Positions 35,059 through 44,489 of a stretch of 64,000 nucleotides of DNA are shown one piece after another. Location: NCBI RefSeq assembly GCF_007035645.1, contig NZ_AP019632.1:1612001-1676000 (forward strand), in the 5' to 3' direction. The notes under the pieces are model-generated. The model ran no database searches. It had not been told where the DNA came from and saw nothing but the letters and a program-made list of their open reading frames with translations. The DNA comes from Enterobacter asburiae (lineage in GTDB: Bacteria > Pseudomonadota > Gammaproteobacteria > Enterobacterales > Enterobacteriaceae). Made by a program: the position numbers and the translations under genes. Position 1 is the first letter of the stretch. The number at the start of each line of letters is the position of its first letter.

Positions 35059-37839
35059 ATGAGCACTAACGAACGCATTCTTAGCCCCTTCACATTACCG
35101 AATGGCACTGAACTGAAAAACCGTTTGTTAATGGCCCCTATGACAACCTGTACCGGCTATTTTGACGGCACCGTCACCAGCGAGCTGGTGGAGTACTATC
35201 GGGCCCGTTCCGGCAGCATTGGCACCATCATTGTGGAATGCTGCTTCGTCGACGATCTCGGTCTCGCCTTCCCGGGTGCCATCGGTATTGATAATGACGA
35301 GAAAATTGCCGGGCTGGCTAAAATCGCGGAGGCCATCAAATCCAAAGGATCGAAGGCGCTGCTGCAGATCTACCACGGCGGCCGCATGGTCGATCCAAAA
35401 CTGATTGGTGGCCGTACCCCGGTTGGCCCGAGCGCCGTAGCCGCGCCGCGTGAAGGTGCCGCAACGCCTGTCGCCCTGACCGCAGAAGAAGTGGAAGGCA
35501 TGATCGGCAAGTTTGGTGAGGCGGTGCGTCGCGCCATCCAGGCCGGTTTCGACGGCGTGGAAATCCACGGGGCGAATACCTATCTGATTCAGCAGTTCTA
35601 CTCCCCGAATTCAAACCAGCGCGACGACGAGTGGGGCGGCAGCCGCGATAACCGCGCGAAGTTCCCGCTGGCGGTGCTGGACATTACCCACAAAATGGTG
35701 CGCCAGTACGCGGATGACGCGTTTATTATTGGCTACCGCTTCTCCCCTGAAGAGATGGAAGTCCCGGGCATCCGCTTTGACGACACCATGTATCTGCTGG
35801 AAAAACTGGCGGCGCGCGGCGTGGACTATCTGCACTTCTCCGTCGGCGCTACCCTGCGTCCTTCCATCGTCGACACCCAGGATCCCACCCCGCTTATCGA
35901 AAAATACTGCGCGATGCGTTCTGAAACGCTGGCGCAGGTTCCGGTCATGGGCGTGGGCGGCGTGGTGAATGCTTCCGATGTGAATGAAGCGCTGGACCAC
36001 GGTTACGACCTGATTGCCGTTGGCCGCGCCACCATCGCTTATCCGGACTGGACCGACCGCATCGCGGCCGGCGAAAGCCTGGAGCTGTTTATGGACAGCA
36101 CCAAACGCGAAGAGCTCAGCATTCCTGAACCGCTGTGGCGCTTCTCGCTGGTGGAAGCGATGATCCGCGACATGAGCATGGGCGAATCCAAATTCAAACC
36201 GGGTACCTTTGCTGAGAAAGTGCAGGATGACGCTAACGAACTGGTGATTAACGTCAGCCTTGAAACCGACCGCATTGCGGACATCGAACTGGCCTCCGGC
36301 CCGAGCGAAGACGTTGAGTTTGTAACCAGCTTTGAAGAGATCCGTACCCGCATTCTGGACGCCAATACCCCGCACGTGGATGCCATCACCGGCGCAACCA
36401 GCCAGAGCGAGGCGGTGAAGAAAGCGGTCTCGAAAGCGATGCTGAAATCCAGCAAAGCGCTGGCCGCGGAAGAGGGCGTTGATCCGAACGAAACCCGCAG
36501 CGTGGACGTGGTCGTTGTCGGCAGCGGCGGCGCCGGTCTGGCTGCGGCGATCCAGGCTCACGACGAAGGCGCGAGCGTGCTGATTGTCGAGAAAATGCCG
36601 ACCATCGGCGGGAACACCATTAAAGCCTCTGCCGGTATGAATGCCGCCGAAACCCGCTTCCAGCGCGTGAAGGGCATTCAGGACAGCAAAGAGCTGTTCT
36701 ATCAGGAAAGCCTGAAAGGCGGCGGCAACAAGAACAACCCGGAACTGCTGCGTCGCTTCGTCGAGAACGCGCCGCAGGCAATTGAGTGGCTGGCCACGCG
36801 CGGCATCATGCTGAACGACATCACCACCACCGGCGGGATGAGCATCGACCGTACTCACCGTCCAAAAGACGGTTCAGCGGTAGGCGGCTATCTCATCAGC
36901 GGCCTGGTGCGTAACGTCAACAAACGCAACATCGAGGTGATGCTGGATACCTCCGTCAGCGACATCATCTTCGAGAACGGCGAAGTGACCGGCGTACGCC
37001 TGACTACCGAAGAGAACGAAACCGTCACCGTGGCAACCAAAAGCGTGATTGTCGCCACCGGCGGCTTCAGCGCTAACAGCCAGATGGTGGTGAAATACCG
37101 TCCTGATCTGGAAGGGTTCGTTACCACCAACCACAAAGGGGCAACCGGCGGCGGCATCGCGCTGCTGGAGCGCATCGGGGCGGGTACCGTGGATATGGGC
37201 GAAATTCAGATTCACCCAACCGTAGAGCAGAAAACCTCGTACCTGATTTCCGAATCCATTCGCGGCGGCGGGGCGATTCTGGTCAATCAGAAAGGGGAAC
37301 GCTTCTACAACGAAATGTCGACCCGCGATAAGGTCTCGGCGTCAATCATCGCGCTGCCGGAGAAATACGCATACATCGTCTTTGACGAGCACGTACGTGC
37401 CAAAAACAAAGCCGCGGATGAGTACATCGCGAAAGGTTTCGTGACCAGCGCCAGCTCGCCAAAAGCCCTGGCTGAGGCGCTGGGTATGGATCACCACGCT
37501 TTTCTCGCGACGCTGGAACGTTACAACGGCTTCGTTGAAAAACAGCACGATGATGATTTTGGCCGTACCACCGCGCTGCGCGCGCCTATCAACGAAGGGC
37601 CGTTCTACGCCATTCAGATTGCACCGGGCGTGCACCACACCATGGGCGGCGTGACCATCAACACCGAAACCTGCGTGCTGGACAGCAACCACAACGTGCT
37701 GCCAGGGGCGTTTGCGGCCGGTGAAGTGGTCGGCGGGATCCACGGCGGTAACCGTATCGGCGGTAACGCAGTGGCAGATATCATTATTTTTGGTACGCTT
37801 GCAGGACATCAGGCGGCTATGCGTTCGAAAAAGCAGTAA
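35059..37839 (+). CDS. Soluble NADH:fumarate reductase, OYE - FMN_bind - flavocytochrome c fusion
   Basis: A 926-residue three-domain flavoprotein with no signal peptide or TM helix. Residues 1-350 are an old-yellow-enzyme FMN domain (LLMAPMTTCTGYFDG, IQQFYSPNSNQRDDEWGGS) that would take electrons from NAD(P)H. Residues about 370-460 are an FMN_bind domain with flavinylation motif DAITGATS, making Thr447 the predicted covalent FMN site. Residues 480-926 are a FAD_binding_2 fumarate reductase domain (GSGGAG at 488-493, C-terminal GGNRIGGNAVADIIIFG). The adjacent apbE supplies the flavin transferase. To my knowledge the Klebsiella pneumoniae homologue is a cytoplasmic NADH:fumarate oxidoreductase. 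It would regenerate NAD+ while making succinate, outside the quinone chain. Confidence 0.92.
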   Translation: MSTNERILSPFTLPNGTELKNRLLMAPMTTCTGYFDGTVTSELVEYYRARSGSIGTIIVECCFVDDLGLAFPGAIGIDNDEKIAGLAKIAEAIKSKGSKALLQIYHGGRMVDPKLIGGRTPVGPSAVAAPREGAATPVALTAEEVEGMIGKFGEAVRRAIQAGFDGVEIHGANTYLIQQFYSPNSNQRDDEWGGSRDNRAKFPLAVLDITHKMVRQYADDAFIIGYRFSPEEMEVPGIRFDDTMYLLEKLAARGVDYLHFSVGATLRPSIVDTQDPTPLIEKYCAMRSETLAQVPVMGVGGVVNASDVNEALDHGYDLIAVGRATIAYPDWTDRIAAGESLELFMDSTKREELSIPEPLWRFSLVEAMIRDMSMGESKFKPGTFAEKVQDDANELVINVSLETDRIADIELASGPSEDVEFVTSFEEIRTRILDANTPHVDAITGATSQSEAVKKAVSKAMLKSSKALAAEEGVDPNETRSVDVVVVGSGGAGLAAAIQAHDEGASVLIVEKMPTIGGNTIKASAGMNAAETRFQRVKGIQDSKELFYQESLKGGGNKNNPELLRRFVENAPQAIEWLATRGIMLNDITTTGGMSIDRTHRPKDGSAVGGYLISGLVRNVNKRNIEVMLDTSVSDIIFENGEVTGVRLTTEENETVTVATKSVIVATGGFSANSQMVVKYRPDLEGFVTTNHKGATGGGIALLERIGAGTVDMGEIQIHPTVEQKTSYLISESIRGGGAILVNQKGERFYNEMSTRDKVSASIIALPEKYAYIVFDEHVRAKNKAADEYIAKGFVTSASSPKALAEALGMDHHAFLATLERYNGFVEKQHDDDFGRTTALRAPINEGPFYAIQIAPGVHHTMGGVTINTETCVLDSNHNVLPGAFAAGEVVGGIHGGNRIGGNAVADIIIFGTLAGHQAAMRSKKQ

Positions 37840-37848
37840 GACCCCTGT

Positions 37849-37918
37849 GTTGTAGGCCGGATACGCCCAGCGCTATCCGGCATTTTCCCCGGCGGCGCGG
37901 TGCCTGCCGGGGCTACAT
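37849..37918. repeat. Two REP units between reductase and apbE genes
   Basis: GTAGGCCGGATACGCC with GCTATCCGGC forms one REP stem (37851-37881). A second stem, CCCCGGCGGC with GCCGGGG, follows at about 37888-37915. It lies inside a probable operon, so it may make apbE mRNA less abundant than reductase mRNA. Confidence 0.7.
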
Positions 37919-37933
37919 CTGAGGACTCCAGCC

Positions 37934-38896
37934 ATGCCTGATAGCCATCGCGTTTACAGCTACTCCGCCGTCCTGATGGGCTCACCCATTCTCCTGAAAC
38001 TCTTCTCCCACGACGAAGCCCTCGCGTCCCGCGTGTTTCGCCTGATCAAACAGTACGAAGATCTGCTCACCGTCAACCGCGCGCACTCGCAGGTGATGGA
38101 CATCAACCATGCTGCTGGCCAGCATCCGGTTACCGTCAGCCGGCCGGTGTTTGAGCTGATCCGCTGTGCCAAAGCGGCAAGCCTGTTCAGGGACAGCGCC
38201 TTTAACCTGGCGATAGGTCCGCTGGTGAAGCGCTGGAAAATTGGCTTTCAGGGGGACAGCGTTCCGCCTGCCGATGAAATCGCGTCGCTGCTGGCGATAA
38301 CCCGTCCTGAGGATGTTCTTCTTGATGAGGCCAGCAGCAGCGTGTTTCTGACCAGAGCGGGGATGGAGATCGATCTGGGGGCCATTGCCAAAGGCTATAT
38401 CGCCGACAGGGTGCGTGATTACCTGCATAAAGAGGGCGCTGAGCTGGGGCTGATCAACCTCGGCGGAAACATTCAGACGTTAGGCTCGCCGGAAGGGGGC
38501 TGGAGCGTGGGGCTGAAAAAACCGTTCGCCGGTGATGCGCTGATCGGCACGATGACCGTAGAGAACCTCTCCGTCGTGACGTCGGGAACGTACGAGCGCT
38601 ACTTTGAGCAAAACGGCAAGCGCTATCACCATATTCTCGATCCGCGCACCGGGTATCCGCTGGACAACGAGCTGGACAGCGTGACGATTGTTTCGAAAGA
38701 CTCCATCGACGGCGATATCTGGACCACGCTGATGTACGGCATGGGCGTCGAAAAAGGCTGCGCTGCGCTGCGTTCTCGTCCCGATATTGAAGCTATCTTT
38801 GTGACCAAAACAAAAGAAGTGGTGTTCTCTTCAGCACACCACTTCCGCTTTACCCTGCTGGATAACGACTACCGCGTTACTGACAGTATTGCTTGA
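37934..38896 (+). CDS. apbE: Cytoplasmic FAD:protein FMN transferase ApbE
   Basis: A 320-residue ApbE-family flavin transferase that moves FMN from FAD to a Thr in the D-x(3)-G-A-T motif. It begins MPDSHRVYSYSAVLMG with no signal peptide or lipobox, so unlike the periplasmic ApbE that serves NQR/RNF it should act in the cytoplasm. Motifs EIDLGAIAKGYIAD and HHILDPRTGYP, and the Mg-binding region near SKDSIDGDIWTT, are present. It is 94 bp downstream of the reductase whose Thr447 is the obvious target. The 3' end overlaps convergent dcuR by 20 nt. Confidence 0.92.
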   Translation: MPDSHRVYSYSAVLMGSPILLKLFSHDEALASRVFRLIKQYEDLLTVNRAHSQVMDINHAAGQHPVTVSRPVFELIRCAKAASLFRDSAFNLAIGPLVKRWKIGFQGDSVPPADEIASLLAITRPEDVLLDEASSSVFLTRAGMEIDLGAIAKGYIADRVRDYLHKEGAELGLINLGGNIQTLGSPEGGWSVGLKKPFAGDALIGTMTVENLSVVTSGTYERYFEQNGKRYHHILDPRTGYPLDNELDSVTIVSKDSIDGDIWTTLMYGMGVEKGCAALRSRPDIEAIFVTKTKEVVFSSAHHFRFTLLDNDYRVTDSIA

Positions 38897-39596
38897 GCAG
38901 GCCGGTCTGCTCCGGCTGGAGACGGTAGCGATACACCGGACGGCCGGTGGCGCCGTAGTGAATGCTGGTGAACAAAATGTTGATTTGCGCGAGCCAAATC
39001 AGGTACTTGCGGCAGGACACGCGCGAGATATTGACCGCGCTTGCCAGGTCATCGGTAGAAAATTCCGTCTCCGGGTGAGCGTCAATCCACTGGCAAATCG
39101 TGCGCAGCGTTTGCGGCGTTAACCCCTTCGGCAGCTTTTTACTGTCCGCCAGTTCCGGCGCCCCGCCGTGGATCAGCCGGTCGACGTCGGCCTGCTCATA
39201 ATACTGGTGCGAACCCATCAGGCTATGCTTTGCCTTCCAGCCGTTCAGCGCCTCTTCAAAGCGCGGAAACTGGAACGGCTTGATCAGATAATCCACTACG
39301 CCGTAGTGGATGGAGGTCTGGATCGTGGCGGCATCGGCAGCCGACGAGATCATAATCACATCGATCGGGCGACCGGATGCGCGAATAACGGGCAGCAAAT
39401 CCAGCCCATTATCCTGCTGCATATAGACATCCAGCAGCACCAGATCGACAGGCTGCCCGGGGTTATTAATGATGGCCTCGGCCTGGTTTAGCGTGGAGGC
39501 GACGCCGCAGCAGCTAAAACCATCAACACGGTTGACATACAGACGGTTGAGGTCGGCTACCATGGCGTCATCATCGACAATTAATACATTTATCAC
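38877..39596 (-). CDS. dcuR: C4-dicarboxylate response regulator DcuR
   Basis: A 239-residue CitB-family response regulator, strongly similar to E. coli DcuR. The N-terminal receiver has phospho-acceptor Asp56 (LVLLDVYMQ) and acidic pocket DDD at 8-10; the C-terminal DNA-binding domain includes ISRVSCRKYLIWL. E. coli DcuR activates dcuB, fumB, frd and dctA in response to fumarate, malate or tartrate. Here the regulator sits within the fumarate module rather than next to dcuB-fumB as in E. coli, so it very likely controls these genes. It overlaps dcuS by 4 nt (ATGA) and apbE by 20 nt. Confidence 0.95.
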   Translation of the reverse strand: MINVLIVDDDAMVADLNRLYVNRVDGFSCCGVASTLNQAEAIINNPGQPVDLVLLDVYMQQDNGLDLLPVIRASGRPIDVIMISSAADAATIQTSIHYGVVDYLIKPFQFPRFEEALNGWKAKHSLMGSHQYYEQADVDRLIHGGAPELADSKKLPKGLTPQTLRTICQWIDAHPETEFSTDDLASAVNISRVSCRKYLIWLAQINILFTSIHYGATGRPVYRYRLQPEQTGLLKQYCQ

Positions 39597-41209
39597 GCGA
39601 TATTCCTCTCGCTATCCCAGGGGATGTGAACAAAAAATTGGGTAAATACGCCTGGCTCAGACTCGACGCTGATATCGCCGCCGAGGTTCTGAATTTGCTG
39701 GCGAGCAAGGAACAGCCCAACGCCGCGGTTTTCACCTTTTGTTGAGAAGCCCTTTGTAAAAATAGCCTCCAGCTGAGCGGGTTCAATGCCGGGGCCATCG
39801 TCGCTGACTTCGCAGCTGAGCCAGCCATTCTGATAATGCAGCAGCAGGCCGATCTCACCTTCCTGCTGTCCTTCCATCGCGTCGAGCGCGTTTTCAATGA
39901 GGTTACCCAGCACGGTGATCAGCACCGCGACCTGCTCTTCGCTCGCGGTATCCGGTATCTGGCATTCATCCGCCAGCGTCAGGGTGACGCCCGCTTCTTT
40001 CGCCCGATTGATTTTACCCAGCAGGAACCCGGCAATCACCGGGGATTTTACCTTGCTCTGTATCGTGCCGATATCCGTCTGGTAATTATGTGCAGTCTGA
40101 ATGATGTACTCTTCCAGCTTGTCGTAGCGCTTCATGTGCAGCAGGCCCAGGATCACATGCAGTTTATTCATAAACTCGTGCGTGTGGCTGCGCAGGGCCT
40201 CGACGTAGTTAACCATGCCATCAATACGCTGCATCAGCTGGCTGATTTCCGTTTTATCACGGAAGGTGGTGATGGCGCCGATCACCCGATCCTGGCTTTT
40301 AACGGGCACCATGTTGCACAGCAATAGACGCCCGTTACAGCTGATCTCCTGATCCTGGCGCGCGACGCCCGTCTTTGAGACTTCGCGCAGGCTGGCCAGC
40401 AGGGGGGCGCTGGCATTTTCGGTCTGCTTGCCGGAAGGGAGAAGCAATATTTCTCTGGCGGTCTGGTTGATCATCGTCACGCGCCCGTGAATATCGACGG
40501 CCAGCACCCCCTCGCGAAGCGACTGCAGCATCGCCTGACGCTGTTCGAACAAGGCGGAAATTTCGTAAGGTTCGAGCCCGAACAGGATGCGTTTCAGTAC
40601 CCGCACCAGACCCCAAATCGCCATGGAGCTCATAAAAATACTGAATAAAATGGTCCAGACGGCGTTGAGCCGCCCGCGAGCGATCTGCTCTTCAACCTTT
40701 TTCAGGGAGATACCTACCGCCACCACGCCGATCTGCTCGTGCTGGCCGTCGTAGACTGGGGTGAAGACGCGAAGCGCTTCGGCGAGCGCACCCCGGTTTA
40801 CCGATACGTTCTCTTTGCCCTCAAGCGCGGGAGTTAAATCGTCACCGATAAAATGCAGCCCCAGCAGCGCCTCGTTCGGGTGAGAGTAGCGAATACCCCG
40901 CATATCGGTGACCACGGTGAACAGCAGATCGTTTCGTTTCGTCACCGCCTGGGCGATGGGCTGAATAATATTCTCCTGCGGTGCCTGCATCAGGCCGCGC
41001 TGGATCTCCGGGCTGTTGGCCAGCGTTCTGGCAATACCCAGAGCCGTATCTTTTACATCATCGCGGGTCGCCCGGGTGATTTGCACGGAGTAGAGCGCAA
41101 AGACCACCAGCAGCACAGAGGCAATAATCGCGCATACCATCAGCGTGACCAGGGTGTTCAGCTTCATGGGGCGCTTGCGCGTCGGAAGGAAAGGCTGCAA
41201 ATCGCTCAT
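39593..41209 (-). CDS. dcuS: C4-dicarboxylate sensor histidine kinase DcuS
   Basis: A 538-residue membrane sensor kinase colinear with E. coli DcuS. The start chosen is ATG 41209 (MSDLQPFLPTRKRPMKLNT) with GGAG 5 nt upstream. TM1 is at about residues 20-42, then a periplasmic PDC/Cache domain (FTVVTDMRGIRYSHPNEALLG), TM2 at about 180-205, a cytoplasmic PAS domain, the dimerisation/phospho-His segment LRSHTHEFMNKLHV and an ATPase domain with N box (NLIENALDA) and G boxes (DDGPGI, ENRGVGLFLA). It detects external C4-dicarboxylates and citrate in E. coli, usually together with the transporters DctA or DcuB. It is cotranscribed with dcuR. Confidence 0.95.
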   Translation of the reverse strand: MSDLQPFLPTRKRPMKLNTLVTLMVCAIIASVLLVVFALYSVQITRATRDDVKDTALGIARTLANSPEIQRGLMQAPQENIIQPIAQAVTKRNDLLFTVVTDMRGIRYSHPNEALLGLHFIGDDLTPALEGKENVSVNRGALAEALRVFTPVYDGQHEQIGVVAVGISLKKVEEQIARGRLNAVWTILFSIFMSSMAIWGLVRVLKRILFGLEPYEISALFEQRQAMLQSLREGVLAVDIHGRVTMINQTAREILLLPSGKQTENASAPLLASLREVSKTGVARQDQEISCNGRLLLCNMVPVKSQDRVIGAITTFRDKTEISQLMQRIDGMVNYVEALRSHTHEFMNKLHVILGLLHMKRYDKLEEYIIQTAHNYQTDIGTIQSKVKSPVIAGFLLGKINRAKEAGVTLTLADECQIPDTASEEQVAVLITVLGNLIENALDAMEGQQEGEIGLLLHYQNGWLSCEVSDDGPGIEPAQLEAIFTKGFSTKGENRGVGLFLARQQIQNLGGDISVESEPGVFTQFFVHIPWDSERNIA

Positions 41210-41373
41210 CAACACTCCGCGATGATTAAGAAAGGGGTAATTATCGCCGATGACGCGCTTTTCTTAAAGCCATGTAAAGGCGTGGATTTGGTCCTCTTTT
41301 CGTGACCCTCCTCGCAGGTCATCTATATAAAACACTTTATAGTGTGTGGGTACTCATAATAAGGAGGCTGTTT

Positions 41374-42237
41374 ATGAGCGTTATGCTTACCGGTTCGGTC
41401 AAGGAAAGACGGCACGCCAGCACGATGAATATTGATAGATTGTCCACGCTGGACATGCTGAAAGTCATTCACCAGGATGATGCACTCATTTCTGCTGCGA
41501 TTACCCCCTGTTTAGATACTATTGCCCGCGTGGTGGACAACGCCGCCGCGACGCTCAGCCACGGCGGTCGCCTGATCGTCGTTGGTGCGGGGCCGTCAGG
41601 GCGCGTAGCGCAACAGATTGCCGATGAATATGCGCCGGGCAAAACCCCTGTGATGGCCGTTACGGCACAAGAAGGGGAAGGGAGCTACGAGCGCGGCGTT
41701 GCCGATCTGCAGGCCATCAAGTTTGGTGAACACGATATGATGCTGGCCGTGACCGTCAGCGGAAAAACGCCGTGGGTCTGGGGGGCAATGCGTCATGCGT
41801 GGTCTCTGGGTTCACCGGTCGCTATTGTTACCGGTGATGCGCAAAGCGAAGCCGCACAGCTGGCAAGCATGGTTATCGCTCCGGAGCTAGGGGCCGACGT
41901 CGTCGCAGGCTATATCAACACCAAAGCGGGGATCGCGCAAAAAATGATCCTCTCGATGATTGCCACCGGGCTGGCCGTCCGAACCGGACGGGTTTACAGC
42001 AACCTGCGGGTGGATCTTGAGGCAGGCACGACCAAATGGGCTGAACGGCAAATCGCCATTGTGATGGAAGCGGGGGGATGCACACGGGCGGAGGCAAAAG
42101 CCGCGCTGGCGAGCTGTAACCATAACTGTAAAACGGCGGTATTGATGGTGCTGACAGGGCTGGATGCGTGGAAAGCCCATGAACTGCTGGCGCAAAATAA
42201 CGGGTTTATCCGCGTGGCACTGCAGGAAGCGCCGTAA
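41374..42237 (+). CDS. MurQ-like SIS-domain protein with shortened substrate loop
   Basis: A 287-residue sugar-isomerase (SIS) protein resembling MurQ, the N-acetylmuramic acid 6-phosphate etherase. The N-terminus has the MurQ-like RRHASTMNIDRLSTLDMLKVI, the phosphosugar loop is GAGPSGR (usually GTSGR), VSGKTPWV follows, and a C-terminal UBA-like helix bundle ends NNGFIRVAL. Compared with MurQ, about 14 residues are missing between the first SIS helix and DLQAI, the segment shaping the substrate pocket. Glu in ADEYAPG may align with the catalytic Glu. Start ATG 41374 follows AAGGAGG at 8 nt. No murP or PTS partner lies beside it, so substrate is open. Confidence 0.75.
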   Translation: MSVMLTGSVKERRHASTMNIDRLSTLDMLKVIHQDDALISAAITPCLDTIARVVDNAAATLSHGGRLIVVGAGPSGRVAQQIADEYAPGKTPVMAVTAQEGEGSYERGVADLQAIKFGEHDMMLAVTVSGKTPWVWGAMRHAWSLGSPVAIVTGDAQSEAAQLASMVIAPELGADVVAGYINTKAGIAQKMILSMIATGLAVRTGRVYSNLRVDLEAGTTKWAERQIAIVMEAGGCTRAEAKAALASCNHNCKTAVLMVLTGLDAWKAHELLAQNNGFIRVALQEAP

Positions 42238-42255
42238 TAGAGATAGTGAAGAAAT

Positions 42256-42279
42256 AAAAAGGCCGCAATTGCGGCCTTT
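42256..42279. terminator. Bidirectional terminator between murQ-like gene and porin
   Basis: AAAGGCCGCAATTGCGGCCTTT is a perfect palindrome with A/T-rich flanks, serving both convergent genes. Confidence 0.88.
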
Positions 42280-42293
42280 GGTATTTTGGGGAA

Positions 42294-43460
42294 TTAGAAC
42301 TGGTAGGTCATGCCTACGCCAACGATGTCATCAGTTGAGATGCCATTGGCTTCGTAGAAGCTTTCATCGCTGTCCAGCAGGTTGATTTTATAATCAACGT
42401 AAGTCGAGAAGTTTTTGTTGAAGCTGTAGGTCATACCGAGATCGATATAGTTCACCAGATCCTGATCAACATAGTCGTAATTATTACCTGGGTTGTAATC
42501 ATTGCCGCCAATGTCTTTACCTTTGGAATAAACCCATGCCAGAGACGGACGCAGGCCGAAGTCGAACTGGTACTGCGCAACGGCTTCAAAGTTCTGGGTC
42601 TGGTTGGCGATACCAACATTACCATATGGCGTCATATTGCGGGTTTCCGCATACATCATGGCCAGGTAAACACCCTGCGCATCATATTTTGCCCCAATGG
42701 TCCAGGCTTCAGCGTGTTCGCCACCTGCATATGGGCTGTAGCGGTTGTAGTTACCTGCACCGTATGCAACCTGTTTGTTCGTGCGGTCGGAAGATGAATA
42801 TGCCGCACCCAGGCTCAGACCGAAGTCAAAATCGTAGGTGGTAGACATACCAAAGCCGTCGCCGTTCTGGAAACGAACATTGTCATGGCCATTTTTCGTG
42901 CCTTCCTGATCTTCTGTTGCATCCTGACCTTCATTCGCACCCTGATACTGCAGCGCGAAATTCAGGCCCTCAGCCAGACCGAAGAAATCCTGGTTACGAT
43001 AGGTTGCCAGACCGTTAGCACGACCGTTCATAAAGTTATCGGTCCAGGTGTAAGAGTCACCGCCAAATACAGGCAGCATATCGGTCCAGGCTTCAACGTC
43101 GTACACGACGCCGTAATTACGGCCATAATCAAATGAACCGTATTCGCCATATTTCAGGCCAGCATACGCCAGGCGGTTAAACGATTTGTCACCCGCGCCC
43201 TCGGTATTATTAGCGAAGGTTTTGTATTCCCACTGGCCGTAACCGATCAGATCGTTAGCGATCTGGGTTTCGCCTTTGAAACCAATCTGCACATAGGTTT
43301 CGTCGCCGTCGTCGCCAGGGTTGTCAGAGAAGATATGACGCGCGTCGACTTTGCCGTACAGGTCAACTTTGTTGCCGTTTTTGTTGTACATTTCAGCCGC
43401 ATTGGCTGCGCCTGCCATTAATAACGCGGGTACCACAATTGCCAGAACTTTTCTTTTCAT
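42294..43460 (-). CDS. OmpC/OmpF-family trimeric porin (OmpS/YedS position)
   Basis: A 388-residue outer-membrane porin: signal peptide 1-21 ending ANA, mature start [19 protein letters not shown], sixteen beta-strands and a C-terminal Phe (VGMTYQF). Its position beside yedJ-dcm is that of yedS/ompS1 in E. coli and Salmonella. The constriction loop reads [11 protein letters not shown] where OmpF/OmpC have TDMLPEFGGDT. The eyelet acid equivalent to OmpF Glu117 is thus Val, while the Asp113 and Asp121 equivalents remain, which should change pore charge and selectivity. The extracellular loop [19 protein letters not shown] is highly acidic. Confidence 0.88.
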   Translation of the reverse strand: MKRKVLAIVVPALLMAGAANAAEMYNKNGNKVDLYGKVDARHIFSDNPGDDGDETYVQIGFKGETQIANDLIGYGQWEYKTFANNTEGAGDKSFNRLAYAGLKYGEYGSFDYGRNYGVVYDVEAWTDMLPVFGGDSYTWTDNFMNGRANGLATYRNQDFFGLAEGLNFALQYQGANEGQDATEDQEGTKNGHDNVRFQNGDGFGMSTTYDFDFGLSLGAAYSSSDRTNKQVAYGAGNYNRYSPYAGGEHAEAWTIGAKYDAQGVYLAMMYAETRNMTPYGNVGIANQTQNFEAVAQYQFDFGLRPSLAWVYSKGKDIGGNDYNPGNNYDYVDQDLVNYIDLGMTYSFNKNFSTYVDYKINLLDSDESFYEANGISTDDIVGVGMTYQF

Positions 43461-43744
43461 TATATATTCCCTTCAAGCATAATTTATATGAATATATGTA
43501 ATCACCCTCCGCAATTACAGGCTTGATACTATTCCAGGAAGTGTTATTTAGTTTCAAAAAAAAATGTAATTAAATCCTATGAAATATTGCCAAACATTTC
43601 TATTAATCTCTTTATTTTTCTGCTGAATTAATTCATTGAATTTATACGGTGTAATTATTATTAAGTATTTCGTGGCTCTATTTTTAAATTGATTTAATTC
43701 GTCTATGTTATAATTCATGCACTTTTAAACAACAGGATATGACG
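43461..43744. other. AT-rich divergent intergenic region, porin/yedJ
   Basis: 284 bp, mostly A and T, upstream of both the porin and yedJ. OmpR-type or H-NS control is plausible for a quiescent porin, but I cannot point to a convincing OmpR box or sRNA here. Confidence 0.4.
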
Positions 43745-44446
43745 ATGGAACTTGCCCGGTGGCAGCAGCGATTTGAGCGCTGGCTTGAGGAAAACCACAG
43801 CACCGACGATACCGCACATGATATTTCGCATTTTCGTCGGGTCTGGATGACGGCGCAAAAAATCATGGCTGATCAGGCGGTGGAGCCGCTGGTGATCCTG
43901 ACCGCATGCTATTTCCACGATATTGTCAGCCTGCCGAAAAACCATCCCGAACGCGGCCGGTCATCCCAGATGGCAGCGCGCAGGACGTGTGACATTCTGC
44001 GCCGCGACTTCCCTGAGTTTCCGCCAGAGCACGCAGCCGCCGTTGCGCACGCGATTGAGGCGCACAGCTTCAGCGCCGGGATTGCGCCACAGAGCATGGA
44101 AGCCAAAATTGTGCAGGACGCAGACCGGCTGGAAGCGTTAGGCGCGATCGGCCTGGCGCGCGTCTTTGCCGTCTCGGGCGCGCTGGGCGTGCCGCTTTTT
44201 GATGCAGACGATCCCTTTGCCGATGCGCGTATCCTTGATGACCGTGCGTTTGCCCTCGACCATTTTCAGACCAAGCTGCTGCGATTGCCTGATACAATGC
44301 AAACGGAAATGGGCCGCGAGCTGGCACGCCACAATGCCGATTTCCTGATCCAGTTTATGGCGAAACTCAGTGCCGAATTACACGGCGACTGCATCGGGCT
44401 GGATAGCCAGGTGTTGAGCCGCTTCCGTCGCAGTTTGCGCAACTGA
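43745..44446 (+). CDS. yedJ: HD-domain phosphohydrolase YedJ
   Basis: A 233-residue HD-superfamily protein. The metal-binding signature is [11 protein letters not shown], then [15 protein letters not shown] (HD pair), then HAIEAHSFS and [18 protein letters not shown] (final D). The substrate is unknown; family members hydrolyse nucleotides or phosphate esters. Start 43745 ([10 protein letters not shown]) is preferred because AGGA is 7 nt upstream and it aligns with E. coli YedJ (MDLQHWQ); ATG 43739 is too close to that site. It lies 43 bp upstream of dcm in the same direction. Confidence 0.9.
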   Translation: MELARWQQRFERWLEENHSTDDTAHDISHFRRVWMTAQKIMADQAVEPLVILTACYFHDIVSLPKNHPERGRSSQMAARRTCDILRRDFPEFPPEHAAAVAHAIEAHSFSAGIAPQSMEAKIVQDADRLEALGAIGLARVFAVSGALGVPLFDADDPFADARILDDRAFALDHFQTKLLRLPDTMQTEMGRELARHNADFLIQFMAKLSAELHGDCIGLDSQVLSRFRRSLRN

Positions 44447-44489
44447 ACTGTGGTAATCTGTTTCCAGTCTTTACTCTCCGGTTAAAAGA

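Noticed and set aside
35611..36858. 415-codon minus-strand open frame within the fumarate reductase gene
   Set aside because: It is antisense to a clearly conserved three-domain enzyme; its composition (His, Arg, Ala, Phe rich) is typical of a shadow frame.
43461..43744. RseX or MicF-like small RNA beside the porin
   Set aside because: The region is AT-rich with no terminator hairpin or recognisable sRNA core.
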